A DNA stretch of 64,000 nucleotides from an uncultured bacterium (lineage in GTDB: Bacteria; Planctomycetota; UBA1135; GCA-002686595): contig CALLKX010000013.1 of assembly GCA_938083085.1 (NCBI GenBank), positions 1 through 64,000 on the forward strand, written 5' to 3'. Position 1 is the first letter of the stretch. The number at the start of each line of letters is the position of its first letter. The position numbers were made by a program, and so were the translations under genes. The notes beneath the pieces are model-generated. The model was not told where the DNA came from. It did not search any database and worked only from the letters and a program-made list of their open reading frames with translations. Positions 42,635 through 52,078 of this stretch are shown here, one piece after another.

Positions 42635-43408
42635 CTAGGTGTGCTGGACGCGCGTCACGCCGAGGAGGCGTTCGATGGACTTCATGCGCTTACCGAGGAA
42701 CGGGACGTGCTGGATCCGCGCGACTACTTGTCCCTCTCGCTTGATGGCGAGGGTGCCCCCGCCGAAGGTCAGGATCAGCTCGAGCACGTCCGGGACCTCG
42801 CGGCTCACGGTGCTCCCCTGGCGTGGGATGCTCTGGTCTCGGCCCCAGGGCTGGACGTAGTGAACGAACTCGTTGGGCTCAAGGCGCCAGTAGTTCAGCC
42901 GCGGCTGCAGCATGCCGAGCAGGAAGAAGAACAGGAGCGAGCAGCCGACGACGAGGTAGGCAGCGGTGCTGTAGCTCACCTGAAGTCCTGCGAGCCAGTG
43001 CCCCGCGTCGCCGAGGATCGCCCAGCCCTTCAGGCGGCCGACGTAGAGTCCAGCGCAAGCGAGCAGCACGAGGAGCAGGACGATGGCGAACTTCTTCTGG
43101 TCGAGGTCCGTGACGATCACCATCAGGTTGAAGGTCAAGGCTCCGGTGGCCCACCAGCCCAGGGTGACCGATTGCTGTGCACCGTCACCAAAGGACTGGG
43201 CGACGCCGCAGACCAAGAAGGCGAGCAGCGTGGGCCAGAAGTAGATGATCATCGGGAACGAGGCGATGGGAACCGCGTCCTTGTCCCTGTCCGAGTTGAA
43301 GGGGTAGTAGACCTCCCAGACGGACTCCTTCTCGATCTTGGCGGGTGCGGTACCGCCGTGGCTGGGGGCCTCGGACGGCTCCGGGGTGGGGGGCGTGGCT
43401 TCGGTCAT
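42635..43408 (-). CDS. Membrane protein of unknown function upstream of the aminopeptidase
   Basis: The start was set at the ATG at 43406-43408 (MTEATPPTPEPSEAP), giving 257 residues. After a polar Pro-rich N-terminus and a VWEVYYPFNSDRDKDAVPIASFPMIIYFWP segment, four hydrophobic helices follow (about 50-160). A soluble C-terminal domain of about 90 residues begins RLNYWRLEPNEFVHYVQPWGRDQSIPR. That domain reads like a small PH/GRAM-type beta fold (VLELILTFGGGTLAIKREGQVVARIQHV), but no family was identified. Confidence 0.72.
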   Translation of the reverse strand: MTEATPPTPEPSEAPSHGGTAPAKIEKESVWEVYYPFNSDRDKDAVPIASFPMIIYFWPTLLAFLVCGVAQSFGDGAQQSVTLGWWATGALTFNLMVIVTDLDQKKFAIVLLLVLLACAGLYVGRLKGWAILGDAGHWLAGLQVSYSTAAYLVVGCSLLFFFLLGMLQPRLNYWRLEPNEFVHYVQPWGRDQSIPRQGSTVSREVPDVLELILTFGGGTLAIKREGQVVARIQHVPFLGKRMKSIERLLGVTRVQHT

Positions 43409-43576
43409 GGCGGTGTCGCGCAGGGGGCGGGGTGGGCGGGAGATGCCCAGTGGAGACGATGGTACCAACGCCTTACTGGCGAACGATGAACCCTATTTCA
43501 CCCGAGCCGTGATCTTCGCGACGCGGCGAGGCGGGGCCTCGCTGGGCTCGCTCGCAGGCGAGGCTCGGCTGCTCGG

Positions 43577-46500
43577 ATGCCACCCGACGAGCTGGCCCCA
43601 CGGGCCCATTCCAGGGGGGCCACCCCTGCGTCAGCCTCGAGGGCTGTCAGGGAGGCCCCAGCGGGATCGCGGGGGACCGGTCGGGGCCACGTGCTGGTGG
43701 CAGTAGACTGGCGCGTCCTCCGCCAGCCCGTGACTCCTACTCCCCAGCAAGAACCTGACCGGCCCAGCGCAGCCCGGCCCCTGCCGTCGGCCGGGGACGA
43801 TTCGGCTGGGGACGATTCGGGCGGCCGAGCCGCCCGCGAGTCCGTGCTCGCCCTTGAGGCCTTGCGGTTGGAGGAGGCGACGCTCAGGGCGGACTGGGGC
43901 GCGCTGAGCCATGGGCGGCGCGCAGCTGCGCTCGCGGAGCTGGAGGGGCGGCTCTTCCTGCTGGAGGAGAGCTCGAACGGCTCCCCAAGCGGGGGGGACC
44001 CGGCCCGGCATGCACGGTCCGTCGCCGCCGGGTGGCTCGGGCGCCTGAAGCGCAGCGGGCGGGCCCACGCCTCCGGGCGACTGGATGACGCCTTGAGGGT
44101 GAATCGTTCCAGCTGGTTGGCCGCACGCCGAGCCGAATCGGCGCTCGGCCCCATGGAGGTCTTCGTGGCGCTCATGCGGGTCGAAGAGCTCGTCCTTGCC
44201 GGTGCGGACGTGGCGGTCCTCCCTGATGGCGGCGGGGCCGGGCGGCAAGAGCCCCTGAAGGGGCCCCAGAAAAAGCCCCAGAAGAAGCCCCAGGGGGAGC
44301 CCCTGGGGGAGCCCCTCGAGGGAGCGGGCCAGGGCGCCGAGCCGACAGGCATGGGTGCGGACGGCAGCGAGGACCCGGCGGCCGGCGACGCTGGCACCGC
44401 GCGCGCTGAGTTGAGGCGTGCGCTTGGCGCTCATCGGGTCAGTGGAGGGGTGAGCCCTGCCCTGCGCACGGCCATGGCCGGGCGGATGGTCGATCATGCG
44501 GACGACGCCATTCTGCTCACCGGAGAGGCGAGCGCCGCCGTCTGCGCTTGGGTGCTGAGCGAGGCGGAGGGCGCGCTGCTCTGGCACCTGGCTGAGATCG
44601 AAACGGAGCCTGGCCGGGACCGCGCGCGGCTCACCCGTCGCCTCCGCCGGGTCGAGCGGGAGCTTGTGGAGCAGCGCCTGCAGAGGAAGCTGGAGGTGCG
44701 CTTCGGCGAGAAGCGCGTGGCGCTCTGGGAGCGGGCGGTGGTGGCCTCGATCCTCGGTGTGCTGGGCCTCCTTTGCCTGGAGCTCACCAGGGCTGTGGGT
44801 TTGGTCGAGGTGGGCCTCCCTGACGCGGCCGTGACGGTGATCGACACCCTCATCTGCGGGTTCCTGCTCGTGGACTTCTCCGTCAAGCTCGCCTTCGTGA
44901 GCCGGCGCCGGCTATGGCTGCGCCGCCACCTGTGGACCGACCTCCTACCGGCGATCCCCTTCGGCCTGATCAGCAGCTTGAATGGCCTCGTGGGTGAGGC
45001 GGGCCAGGCCAGCCGCTTGCTGCGGCTGCTGCGCCTGGCGAGGCTCGGTGCCTACCTCCGTGCCTTGCGCCCCGTCATCTGGCTCGTACGGGGCTTGGGG
45101 TTCCTCCTGCGCGGGCTGGACCGCGTCGTCCGTCGGCATGCCGCGGCGCTCGAGATGGAGGTCATCCTGTTTCCAACGCCTGCGGAGCAGCGAGAGGCAT
45201 GGCGCCGGGATGTTGAGCTGCGTCGAGGGCTGTCGTCTCTGCGTCGCTTGGTGGACGCGCGGTTCTTCGAGGTCCACGAGGGCGCGGCGTCTGACGAGCG
45301 GGCCTCCCTTGAGGAGGCGCGCGCCGAGGTCCTTGAGGCCGCCTTGCGGCGGACCGCGGAGGGGCGCTCTGAGGACCACGGTCGTCGCCGTCGTCGGCTG
45401 CCTGTGGCGGAAGACCTGCTCCGGCAGTTGTCCGAGGTCAGCGGGGAGGAGCTGGTGGAACAGCTAGGGGCGACCACGGTGGACCGGCTTGCGCGGGCGG
45501 CCCGGCTCGTGGCCCTCTCGCCCCTCAGGTGGCTCCCCGGTCTGGGCTCCTGGGCGGCCCCCGACGCGGTCGGGTCCAGCGCCGCTGAGCACGTCTCTCG
45601 TTGTGTCCATGTCATCGCCGGGGCCCTCCATCAAGCCCTGGGGCGGATCCTCTGGTGGGCTGATCTCCACGGCACCCTGACCCCGGGCGAGGTTGTCGGG
45701 CGAATCGGAGCGGCGCTGGTAGCGCGGACCTCGCGGCCGGCGGTTCGCCTCCTCCTGTTCGGGATCCCCTTTCTCGGCGTGCAGCTCGCGTTCGTGGCGC
45801 TGGACCCCGAGGGGGACGCCGAGCTCAAGAGCTTCGCGGTGATCCGGCTGATCAGCGGGGTGGTCGGGACGGCGTTCTACGTACTCGGCGGCATCTGCCT
45901 CGTGCTCCTCGCCATCGGGTCCTGGCTCCAGCGCATGGCACGGGACACCACGACGTTCCACGAGAAGGTCGCGCGGGCGCAATTCCTCTACCTCATGGAC
46001 AGCCTCAAGGCGCGGCGCCATCAGGAGGATGCGACGTTCCTCAGGGACCGTGTCTTCTGGCCAGAGCGCGCCCTTCGCGGGGAGGGCGGCGCGCAGGCGG
46101 CGTCCGACGGCGAGCGGTTTCACGCCGGGCTCCAGGAGTTTCTCCGGAGCGGAGAGCCGCTGCGATCCGACGGGCTGGGCTTTGATCCCGTGGCGCGGAC
46201 CTTGCTCCTCTATCGGGATCAGCTGGATGGGGCCCTGCTCGTTCACACCGACACGCGGGCCACGAGCCAGCTTCTCGGGAACCTGGCCGTACGCCGGTTT
46301 ACGACCTCCTCCGGCCGCGTGGCGCCCTCGCGCTTGCGGTGGATGCAGCGCCTCGATTTGGAGCGGCGGCGCACGCTCATTCGAGGCCCCTATCTCTGGT
46401 TCCATGCGATCACCCGCTCCCTGGAGACGCGCGCTGCGCGCCTGATCGTCGAGTACAACGCGAACGCCATTCCGGTTCGGGACTGGGAGCGGGCGAGCGA

Positions 46501-47953
46501 GGCGGAGCGCGCGCTTCATCTCCGTTGGCTCGACGGGGCGGCTTTGGCGGACGAGCTTGCCGCCCCAGAGAGCGGGGCTCCTGAGGCGACGCCGGCGGAG
46601 GGGCGGCGGGGCATGCGGGAGGAGCGAGCCAGCGAACTGACCACCGCCTTCACCGTGCTGCACTTCCTGGATCAACACGCCGGCCGGGACCTTGAGATCG
46701 AGACACGGTTTGGCGCGGCGGTGGCAGAGAAAATGCGGCGAGACCGCCGAGCCCTTGTCCGGTCGGTCTTTGGGACCTACCCGCTCCACATGCTGCCTCT
46801 AGAGTCCCGGGTGCTGAACCTGCGCAGCCTCTACGAGGACTGGCTCCAGGGTGGCCGGGTGGTCGTGCTCCCCCTGCGGGTCGGCCTGGTGATGTCGCGA
46901 ATGGCCGCAAGTGGGTTCGGGAGGCTCGTCAAGGCCGTCCGGGTCATCCGCCGGCCCGGGGTCGCGTTGGAGTCCGGCCCGGACCACGAGGCCGGCTTCG
47001 ACGTCGCTGCTCGAAAGGTCTTTCGGATGCGCGGACCCGCCGCCCTCGCGGCGATGGAGCTGCGAGCGATCCTTGATCCCGAGTACCACGGCGTGGGGCT
47101 GCCCGGTGTCCGCACGGGCGCGCAGGTTGAGCCGGGCGAATGTACGGGGTCCAGGGCCCCTTCGCGGGCGCTCTCACCTACAGCCCTCTCGGATGCCCGC
47201 TTCCTTGACGCCGCCCCGGCGTCGCTGCGGCTGCTGGGGGCCCTGCGGCGGCGAGCCGCGAGGGACGTCACGCGGGTCGAGCGGGCGCTTCAGGGTGGCC
47301 TCCAGGCGCGCTTGGCGGGCCTGCTCGAAGCGGACCCGGCGGGGGACCCCGAGGCCCTGCGGAGCCTCTATCTCCTGATCCTGGCGGACGCGGATGGGGT
47401 GCGCTCGGCGCTCTTTGGGGGCGAGGTCCTCGTCGACTCCGTGGTGGATGCGCTGCTCCACGGGGCCCGGCGGGCCTCGTCGCGCCCGAGACTTCGACTC
47501 CGGCTGGCGTTCCACCGCTGGTGGAGGCTCGGGGGGGAGGAGCAGGCGATGCACGCGGCGCTGGGCAGCGGCGCGCTGGATCGCGGCGCGGAGCGTGCAG
47601 GGGAGGGGCCTGAGGTCGCCGCGGCTCCCGACGAGGCCTGGCTCCGCCGCCAGGAGCGAAGGCGGCTCCGTCGGTCCGCCTGGCGGGTGGTAGCGGCGGA
47701 CGTCGACGGCGCTCAGGCTTGCCTTCGGAGCGCCTTGGCGGGTCCCGGAGACCCAGGGCGCGAGGCGGCCGAGGTGCAGCTCGCGGGCGCGCTGCGACAC
47801 CCCTCGCGGATCACGGAGCAGCTTGTGGCCCTGCGCGCCACGCAATCACTGACCCTGCTCGATCTCCGGAACTACCTGCAGCAGGTCTGGACGCTCGGCG
47901 GCTACGGGGCGGACGGCGACCGTGAGCCAGCGCCCCTGCCCGGCAGCGATTAG
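43577..47953 (+). CDS. Giant membrane protein (1458 aa) with voltage-sensor-like segment
   Basis: Not recognised as a known family. Residues 1-120 are disordered, and a GTG near 43730 could be the real start. A tetrapeptide repeat (EPLK/KPQK/EPLG type) lies near 225-248. Residues about 385-500 resemble a voltage-sensor domain: VVASILGVLGLLCLELTRA, DTLICGFLLVDFSVKLAFVSRR, LWTDLLPAIPFGL, then an S4-like helix ASRLLRLLRLARLGAYLRAL with Arg at every third position. No potassium pore motif follows. Two further helices lie near 721-785 (LLLFGIPFLGVQLAFVAL and GTAFYVLGGICLVLLAIGSW). The last about 670 residues are soluble, Arg- and Ala-rich and helical. Confidence 0.75.
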   Translation: MPPDELAPRAHSRGATPASASRAVREAPAGSRGTGRGHVLVAVDWRVLRQPVTPTPQQEPDRPSAARPLPSAGDDSAGDDSGGRAARESVLALEALRLEEATLRADWGALSHGRRAAALAELEGRLFLLEESSNGSPSGGDPARHARSVAAGWLGRLKRSGRAHASGRLDDALRVNRSSWLAARRAESALGPMEVFVALMRVEELVLAGADVAVLPDGGGAGRQEPLKGPQKKPQKKPQGEPLGEPLEGAGQGAEPTGMGADGSEDPAAGDAGTARAELRRALGAHRVSGGVSPALRTAMAGRMVDHADDAILLTGEASAAVCAWVLSEAEGALLWHLAEIETEPGRDRARLTRRLRRVERELVEQRLQRKLEVRFGEKRVALWERAVVASILGVLGLLCLELTRAVGLVEVGLPDAAVTVIDTLICGFLLVDFSVKLAFVSRRRLWLRRHLWTDLLPAIPFGLISSLNGLVGEAGQASRLLRLLRLARLGAYLRALRPVIWLVRGLGFLLRGLDRVVRRHAAALEMEVILFPTPAEQREAWRRDVELRRGLSSLRRLVDARFFEVHEGAASDERASLEEARAEVLEAALRRTAEGRSEDHGRRRRRLPVAEDLLRQLSEVSGEELVEQLGATTVDRLARAARLVALSPLRWLPGLGSWAAPDAVGSSAAEHVSRCVHVIAGALHQALGRILWWADLHGTLTPGEVVGRIGAALVARTSRPAVRLLLFGIPFLGVQLAFVALDPEGDAELKSFAVIRLISGVVGTAFYVLGGICLVLLAIGSWLQRMARDTTTFHEKVARAQFLYLMDSLKARRHQEDATFLRDRVFWPERALRGEGGAQAASDGERFHAGLQEFLRSGEPLRSDGLGFDPVARTLLLYRDQLDGALLVHTDTRATSQLLGNLAVRRFTTSSGRVAPSRLRWMQRLDLERRRTLIRGPYLWFHAITRSLETRAARLIVEYNANAIPVRDWERASEAERALHLRWLDGAALADELAAPESGAPEATPAEGRRGMREERASELTTAFTVLHFLDQHAGRDLEIETRFGAAVAEKMRRDRRALVRSVFGTYPLHMLPLESRVLNLRSLYEDWLQGGRVVVLPLRVGLVMSRMAASGFGRLVKAVRVIRRPGVALESGPDHEAGFDVAARKVFRMRGPAALAAMELRAILDPEYHGVGLPGVRTGAQVEPGECTGSRAPSRALSPTALSDARFLDAAPASLRLLGALRRRAARDVTRVERALQGGLQARLAGLLEADPAGDPEALRSLYLLILADADGVRSALFGGEVLVDSVVDALLHGARRASSRPRLRLRLAFHRWWRLGGEEQAMHAALGSGALDRGAERAGEGPEVAAAPDEAWLRRQERRRLRRSAWRVVAADVDGAQACLRSALAGPGDPGREAAEVQLAGALRHPSRITEQLVALRATQSLTLLDLRNYLQQVWTLGGYGADGDREPAPLPGSD
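44250..44321 (+). repeat. 12-bp in-frame tandem repeat x6 in the giant gene
   Basis: The six-base core agcccc (ggcccc in the second unit) recurs exactly every 12 bp at 44250, 44262, 44274, 44286, 44298 and 44310. It encodes a Pro/Lys/Gln then Pro/Leu/Glu/Gly tetrapeptide series in a linker before the membrane part. Confidence 0.9.
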
Positions 47954-48810
47954 CGTCCGCCGAGCAGGCCCTTGCCCAGGTCGAGGAGCTCACCCGCTTG
48001 CTCGCCCAGTTCCCCCTGGAGTGCCTCGGTGGCCTGGTCCAGGATCTGGTCCATGCCTCCCTGGAGTCCCTTCTCCACAAGGTCGATGACCTCATCGGGG
48101 ACCTGGCCCCGAAGCCCGTCCAGGGCGCTGATCTCCAGGTCCTCCAGGAGGCGTGCGCCCAGGTCGGCCACGGTGAAGCCATCCTCACCCGACGCGTCCG
48201 TCCAGTCCCGCTGGAGCGCCGGGAGTTCGACGGTCTCGTCCACCGGTTTCACTCCCGGAATCCCATCCACCTTGAGGCGCGCGCGGATGCCGGAGATGTT
48301 GACGCGACCGACGCGGATGCGGGGCCCGGGGCCGCCGGCGGATTCCGATGAGCCGGGCTCCGACGCTTGCTCATCGCTGCCGGTTTGACCTGACCGCGCT
48401 GCGAGGCTGCGGATCTGCTCGATCACGGGCGCCAGGTTGCTCCGAAGGCCGTCCTGGAGAATGGTCAGCTCCACGTCCTGGATCTCGAGGACGCCGAGGT
48501 CCTTGACCGGGCCGACCAATGAGCGGGTCCCGACGCCGACCTCGAAGCGACCGAAGGTGAGGAGGGGCGCCTCGAAGCCTTCGGGGCTCTGAACCTCATA
48601 ATCGGAGAAGCCGAGCGTGGTCGTGCTCAGTCCGGGTGAGGCGTTGATGGAGCCGAGGGTGGCGGGCACGCCGAAGGCAAAGGCCGACCCCCTCTCGATG
48701 GCCGACTTCGCGGCGGGGGGGACGCTGAAGATCCCAGCGACGAAGAGTGCGAGCACGCCGAGACCGACGATGACCAGGGGCTTGAGGAGGAGCTTGAAGG
48801 GGGACTTCAT
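47950..48810 (-). CDS. AsmA-like single-span envelope protein
   Basis: A 286-residue protein with an N-terminal membrane helix (LLLKPLVIVGLGVLALFVAGIFS). An AsmA-type start of the periplasmic domain follows: AAKSAIERGSAFAFGVPATLGSIN...LGFSDYEVQSPEGF, then VGTRSLVGPVKDLGVLEIQDVELTI. A Ser/Gly/Glu-rich linker and a second half with RIRVGRVNISGIRARLKV follow. AsmA-like proteins are linked to lipid transport and envelope assembly. The protein is much shorter than classic AsmA. Its stop overlaps that of the giant gene by 4 bp, and the sulfatase gene lies 58 bp upstream on the same strand. Confidence 0.75.
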   Translation of the reverse strand: MKSPFKLLLKPLVIVGLGVLALFVAGIFSVPPAAKSAIERGSAFAFGVPATLGSINASPGLSTTTLGFSDYEVQSPEGFEAPLLTFGRFEVGVGTRSLVGPVKDLGVLEIQDVELTILQDGLRSNLAPVIEQIRSLAARSGQTGSDEQASEPGSSESAGGPGPRIRVGRVNISGIRARLKVDGIPGVKPVDETVELPALQRDWTDASGEDGFTVADLGARLLEDLEISALDGLRGQVPDEVIDLVEKGLQGGMDQILDQATEALQGELGEQAGELLDLGKGLLGGR

Positions 48811-48868
48811 GGGGTGCGGTGGAGTCGAGGGAGTGTGTGGCAGGAACGGTCGGGGCGGGAGCGGGCGG

Positions 48869-50416
48869 TCACTCGGACCAGCGGCCCATGGAGATCATGA
48901 TCCGCTCGCAGCCGTCGACCTCGCAGCGGCCCCGCCGCTCCGCCCGGACCCCGGTGTGCTCGGGGCAAGTCCACCACCAGTCGCCGCTGCCTTCCACGTC
49001 GGCGGCGGAGTAGCCGAGTGAACTCAGAGCGTCGGCGCCCGCTCCCGAGTCGCCAGCCCCCGTGACGGGGAACGGCGCGGTCACCCAGGGGTTGCGCTCC
49101 GCGAGGTCCGAGAGGAGGTCCTTCACGACCTCGGGGTTGGACGCGATCACGTTGCGCTCCTCCAGCGGATCGATGCCCACGTGAAAGAGCTCGCTCTCGG
49201 ACGGCATGTGGGGCTTGTAGATCAGCTTCCACTCCCCGTCCGACACCATGTAGAGGAACGCCGCGTCGGGCCGGAACTTCCGCATCCCGGCGTTGTGGTC
49301 GTAGCCGTTGATCTGCTCCCCGTAGGCTGTGAGGTCGCCTCGGCCGCCTCCATCGATCCAGGGTCGCAGGCTGACGCCGTCCACCGGCTCGGTGAACCCG
49401 CCGAGGCCCGCGTAATCGAGCAGCGTGGGGGCGAGATCCGCCGTCCGGACCTGATCCCTGACGCGGGCGCCTGCCGGGACGCCGGGTCCGCGGACGATGA
49501 GGGGGACGTGGGTCTGCTCGCGGTACAGCATGCGGTGCATGCCCCAGCGGTGCTTGCGCATGCCGTCGGCGAGGCCCTGGCCGTGATCCGCTGTCAGGGC
49601 GACGAGGGTCTCATCGGCGAGGCCCGCCTCGTCGATGGCGTCGAGGAGCGCCTTGAGGTTCTCATCCTGGTAGCGCACCTCGACGGCGTACTCCACGGTC
49701 TGCTGGTCCTGCAGTTCTCCGGTGCCCGGGTCATAGCGAAGGCGCTCGAAGTCCTCCGTATCGGGGAGCTTCACCGGGTCGTGTGGGTCCCAGTAGTGGA
49801 GCCAAAGAAAGAACGGCTGGTCGCTGTCGGCGGCGGCCGCCAGCCACTGCTTTGCCATCCGGGTCGTCTCGTCGGAGCGGCGCTGATAGCTGCGCACGTC
49901 CCAGCCCACCTTGGTGTCGTTCTTCTTCTTCTTGAGCGTGGCGTCGAAGGACTCGAAGGTGTCGAAGCCCTCGTCGAAGCCGAAGAAGGCGGAGACGGGG
50001 AAGGCGCTGTGGATTGCCGCGGTGCGGTAGCCGGCCGCCTTGAAGGCGGTCGTGAGCGTCTCGTTGTCGGGGTCAAGCTTGTACCCGCTCCCCGCCGCCA
50101 GGACGCGCAGACCGTGGTTGTACTGGAACTTGCCCGTGAGAATCGTGGCGTGGGATGCGGGGGTGAGCCCGGAGGAGCTGGCCGCGTCCTCGAAGAGGGT
50201 CCCTGCGGCCGCGAGTTGGTCGACCGCAGGAGTCGCGCCGTTCGTGGACCCGTAGCAGGAGAGAAAGTCTGCGCGGACCGTGTCCAGGGTGATCAGGATC
50301 ACGTTCGGCCGCGAGGCCGGCTGCGCTTCGCCGCACCCGGTCAGGCCAGCGAGCCCGAGGAGGATGGCCGCGGCGGTGATCGAGGGCGGGCGCGCGAGGC
50401 GTACGGTGGAGGCCAT
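48869..50416 (-). CDS. Sulfatase/alkaline-phosphatase-fold lipoprotein with Cys-rich C-terminus
   Basis: The start was set at the ATG at 50416 (MASTVRLARPPS), giving 515 residues with lipobox GLTGC (Cys28); ATGs at 50443 and 50458 are alternatives. The sulfatase fold is clear: RPNVILITLDTVRADFLSCYG, the nucleophile region SSSGLTPASHATILTG, ADHGQGLADG and RGPGVPAG. Where sulfatases have Cys/Ser for formylglycine (CxPSR), this has TPASH, so a Thr nucleophile as in phospho-transferases or phosphatases of this fold is more likely. The C-terminus WWWTCPEHTGVRAERRGRCEVDGC resembles a small metal-binding Cys motif. Confidence 0.85.
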   Translation of the reverse strand: MASTVRLARPPSITAAAILLGLAGLTGCGEAQPASRPNVILITLDTVRADFLSCYGSTNGATPAVDQLAAAGTLFEDAASSSGLTPASHATILTGKFQYNHGLRVLAAGSGYKLDPDNETLTTAFKAAGYRTAAIHSAFPVSAFFGFDEGFDTFESFDATLKKKKNDTKVGWDVRSYQRRSDETTRMAKQWLAAAADSDQPFFLWLHYWDPHDPVKLPDTEDFERLRYDPGTGELQDQQTVEYAVEVRYQDENLKALLDAIDEAGLADETLVALTADHGQGLADGMRKHRWGMHRMLYREQTHVPLIVRGPGVPAGARVRDQVRTADLAPTLLDYAGLGGFTEPVDGVSLRPWIDGGGRGDLTAYGEQINGYDHNAGMRKFRPDAAFLYMVSDGEWKLIYKPHMPSESELFHVGIDPLEERNVIASNPEVVKDLLSDLAERNPWVTAPFPVTGAGDSGAGADALSSLGYSAADVEGSGDWWWTCPEHTGVRAERRGRCEVDGCERIMISMGRWSE

Positions 50417-50602
50417 TCGGCCTGGCTGGTAGGGCTGGATCATCACTGCTGGGAGCATAGCTCCGAGGGGTCCCTACGCGATGCACCCTTCTCCGTGAGA
50501 GCGAAGGGCGAGCCGGCCTCCGCGGTGGGGCCGGGAGCTGCTCGGGCCTGGTCGATGTCGGGACAGTGGCGGCATATGCTTCTGACTGGCGCTCCAGCGG
50601 GC

Positions 50603-50608
50603 TAGGAT
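50603..50608 (+). promoter_or_regulatory. Probable -10 element (TAGGAT) before the MORN lipoprotein gene
   Basis: TAGGAT ends 6 nt before the ATG at 50615, the same geometry as at pqiA and mtnA, consistent with a leaderless transcript. A TTCTGA sequence lies about 17 nt upstream. Confidence 0.4.
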
Positions 50609-50614
50609 TCCGAC

Positions 50615-51904
50615 ATGAAGCGCTCCGCACACGCCTCGGTCTCACTCCTCCGCGCCGGCGCCTGGGCCGGTCTTGCCCTCACGGGAGCCCTGCTCAGCTC
50701 CTGTTCAGGGGGTGGCGAGGCCGTCCCGGCCGCGGGCACGGTGGTCGTCGAATGGCACGACCCTCAGTTCAAGCGAGCGAAGAAGTCAGAGGGGACGACC
50801 CTCTACGGCCAGTACGTGGGGCCGCGGACGTGGTGGTACAAGTCCGGGAAGGTCGAGAAGGAGGGCCAGTACGACGAGCAGGGGCGGGAGACCGGCGAGT
50901 GGGTCGAGTTCCATAACAACGACCTCGAAGCGGCTCGCTACCAGTACGCGGAGGGCGCCCTGACCGGGCCTTACCTGGCCTGGTTCGCCAACGGGGACAA
51001 GAAGGAGCAGGGCGCGCACGTCTCCGGCGAGAAGTCCGGGGAATGGCTTCGCTGGCACGAGGGGACCAAGGAAGCCTTCAAGGGATCCTTCGCTGAGGGC
51101 CGCCCCGTCGGGGTCCACGTGAGCTGGCACGCAAACGGCGAGGTCTTTGAGACCGGCGAGTACGTCGACGGCGCACCGGTGGGGCTCCATCAGGGGTTCA
51201 GCCCGAGCGGTCAGCTGGTCGGTTCGGGAGAGTACTCGGCGACGGGCCAGGCCCTCGCGCTCTCGATGTGGCACGAGGACGGCTCGGACGCCCACGTGGT
51301 GCCGTTTGTGGCCGGCAAGCCGCACGGCACCGAGCGGATGTGGTGGGAGAACGGTCAGCTTCGGTACGAGAAGACCTGGGAGAACGGCGCGCAGATCGGT
51401 GAGGGGCGCCACTGGCACAGCGACGGGGCACGGCACCTTGTGACGAACTGGGAGGCTGGGCGGCTCTCGGGCGTGGTCCGAGAATGGCACCCCAACGGAC
51501 GACTCGCCGTGATGGTCGCGCACGACGCGGGCTCGCGCACGGGGGTCTTGCGGCGGTGGTACGCCGACGGGGCCCCATCGGTCATCGGCGTGGTCGAGGG
51601 AGAGCTCTCCAACGGGCTCCAGCAGCAGTGGTGGCCCGGCGGCAGTCGCAAGCAGATTGGCGTCTCCAAAGACGGACTCCGGGAGGGCCCCTGGGCCATC
51701 TGGGATGAGAGCGGCGCGCTGGTCGCGGAGCTCTCGGGGGTGTACGCCGCGGATCGCCGGGTGAGCGGCCTCGACGAGGCGGGCCTGGCTCAGGCGGCCG
51801 CGTGGGCGGCCGATACCTCGCCTCAACCGGCCGCCACAGGGGGCGTTGCCCTGGTGGATCCGCTCGAGCAGTACGACGCCGAGGGCGAGCCCCTCGACGG
51901 GTGA
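50615..51904 (+). CDS. MORN-repeat lipoprotein
   Basis: A 429-residue protein with a lipoprotein signal and lipobox LLSSC (Cys30). Residues 60-370 contain many MORN_2-type repeats of the pattern G-x-W-x-x-(W/F)-x-x-N/D-G (for example GEWLRWHEG, GVHVSWHANGEVFETGEY, GTERMWWENGQLRYEKTWENG, GVVREWHPNGRLA). Such repeats form extended beta-hairpin sheets for protein or lipid contacts; no enzymatic role is expected. The C-terminus is acidic. It has its own terminator and a possible leaderless promoter. Confidence 0.87.
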   Translation: MKRSAHASVSLLRAGAWAGLALTGALLSSCSGGGEAVPAAGTVVVEWHDPQFKRAKKSEGTTLYGQYVGPRTWWYKSGKVEKEGQYDEQGRETGEWVEFHNNDLEAARYQYAEGALTGPYLAWFANGDKKEQGAHVSGEKSGEWLRWHEGTKEAFKGSFAEGRPVGVHVSWHANGEVFETGEYVDGAPVGLHQGFSPSGQLVGSGEYSATGQALALSMWHEDGSDAHVVPFVAGKPHGTERMWWENGQLRYEKTWENGAQIGEGRHWHSDGARHLVTNWEAGRLSGVVREWHPNGRLAVMVAHDAGSRTGVLRRWYADGAPSVIGVVEGELSNGLQQQWWPGGSRKQIGVSKDGLREGPWAIWDESGALVAELSGVYAADRRVSGLDEAGLAQAAAWAADTSPQPAATGGVALVDPLEQYDAEGEPLDG

Positions 51905-51933
51905 CCCCTCCTGGGGACGCCGGAGCATCGCAG

Positions 51934-51974
51934 GGGCGCTCGGTTGCCCTGCGACCGAGCGCCCTCCGCTTTTT
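51934..51974 (+). terminator. Intrinsic terminator after the MORN lipoprotein gene
   Basis: An 11-bp perfect stem (gggcgctcggt / accgagcgccc) with a 9-nt loop is followed after five bases by TTTTT, 30 bp after the stop codon. Confidence 0.85.
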
Positions 51975-52078
51975 GGGATGAACCGGCCCATGGGGCGCGC
52001 ATCGTCGGAATCGGTGAGGAATCGGCGCGTCGAGCGGCCTATGCTGCCGCCCCGCTCCTAACCCCCGAGTCTTCACCG

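Noticed and set aside
51975-52078. Glycine or SAM/THF riboswitch before glyA
   Set aside because: The leader is only about 100 nt after the terminator and shows no recognisable conserved core; a covariance search would be needed to claim one.
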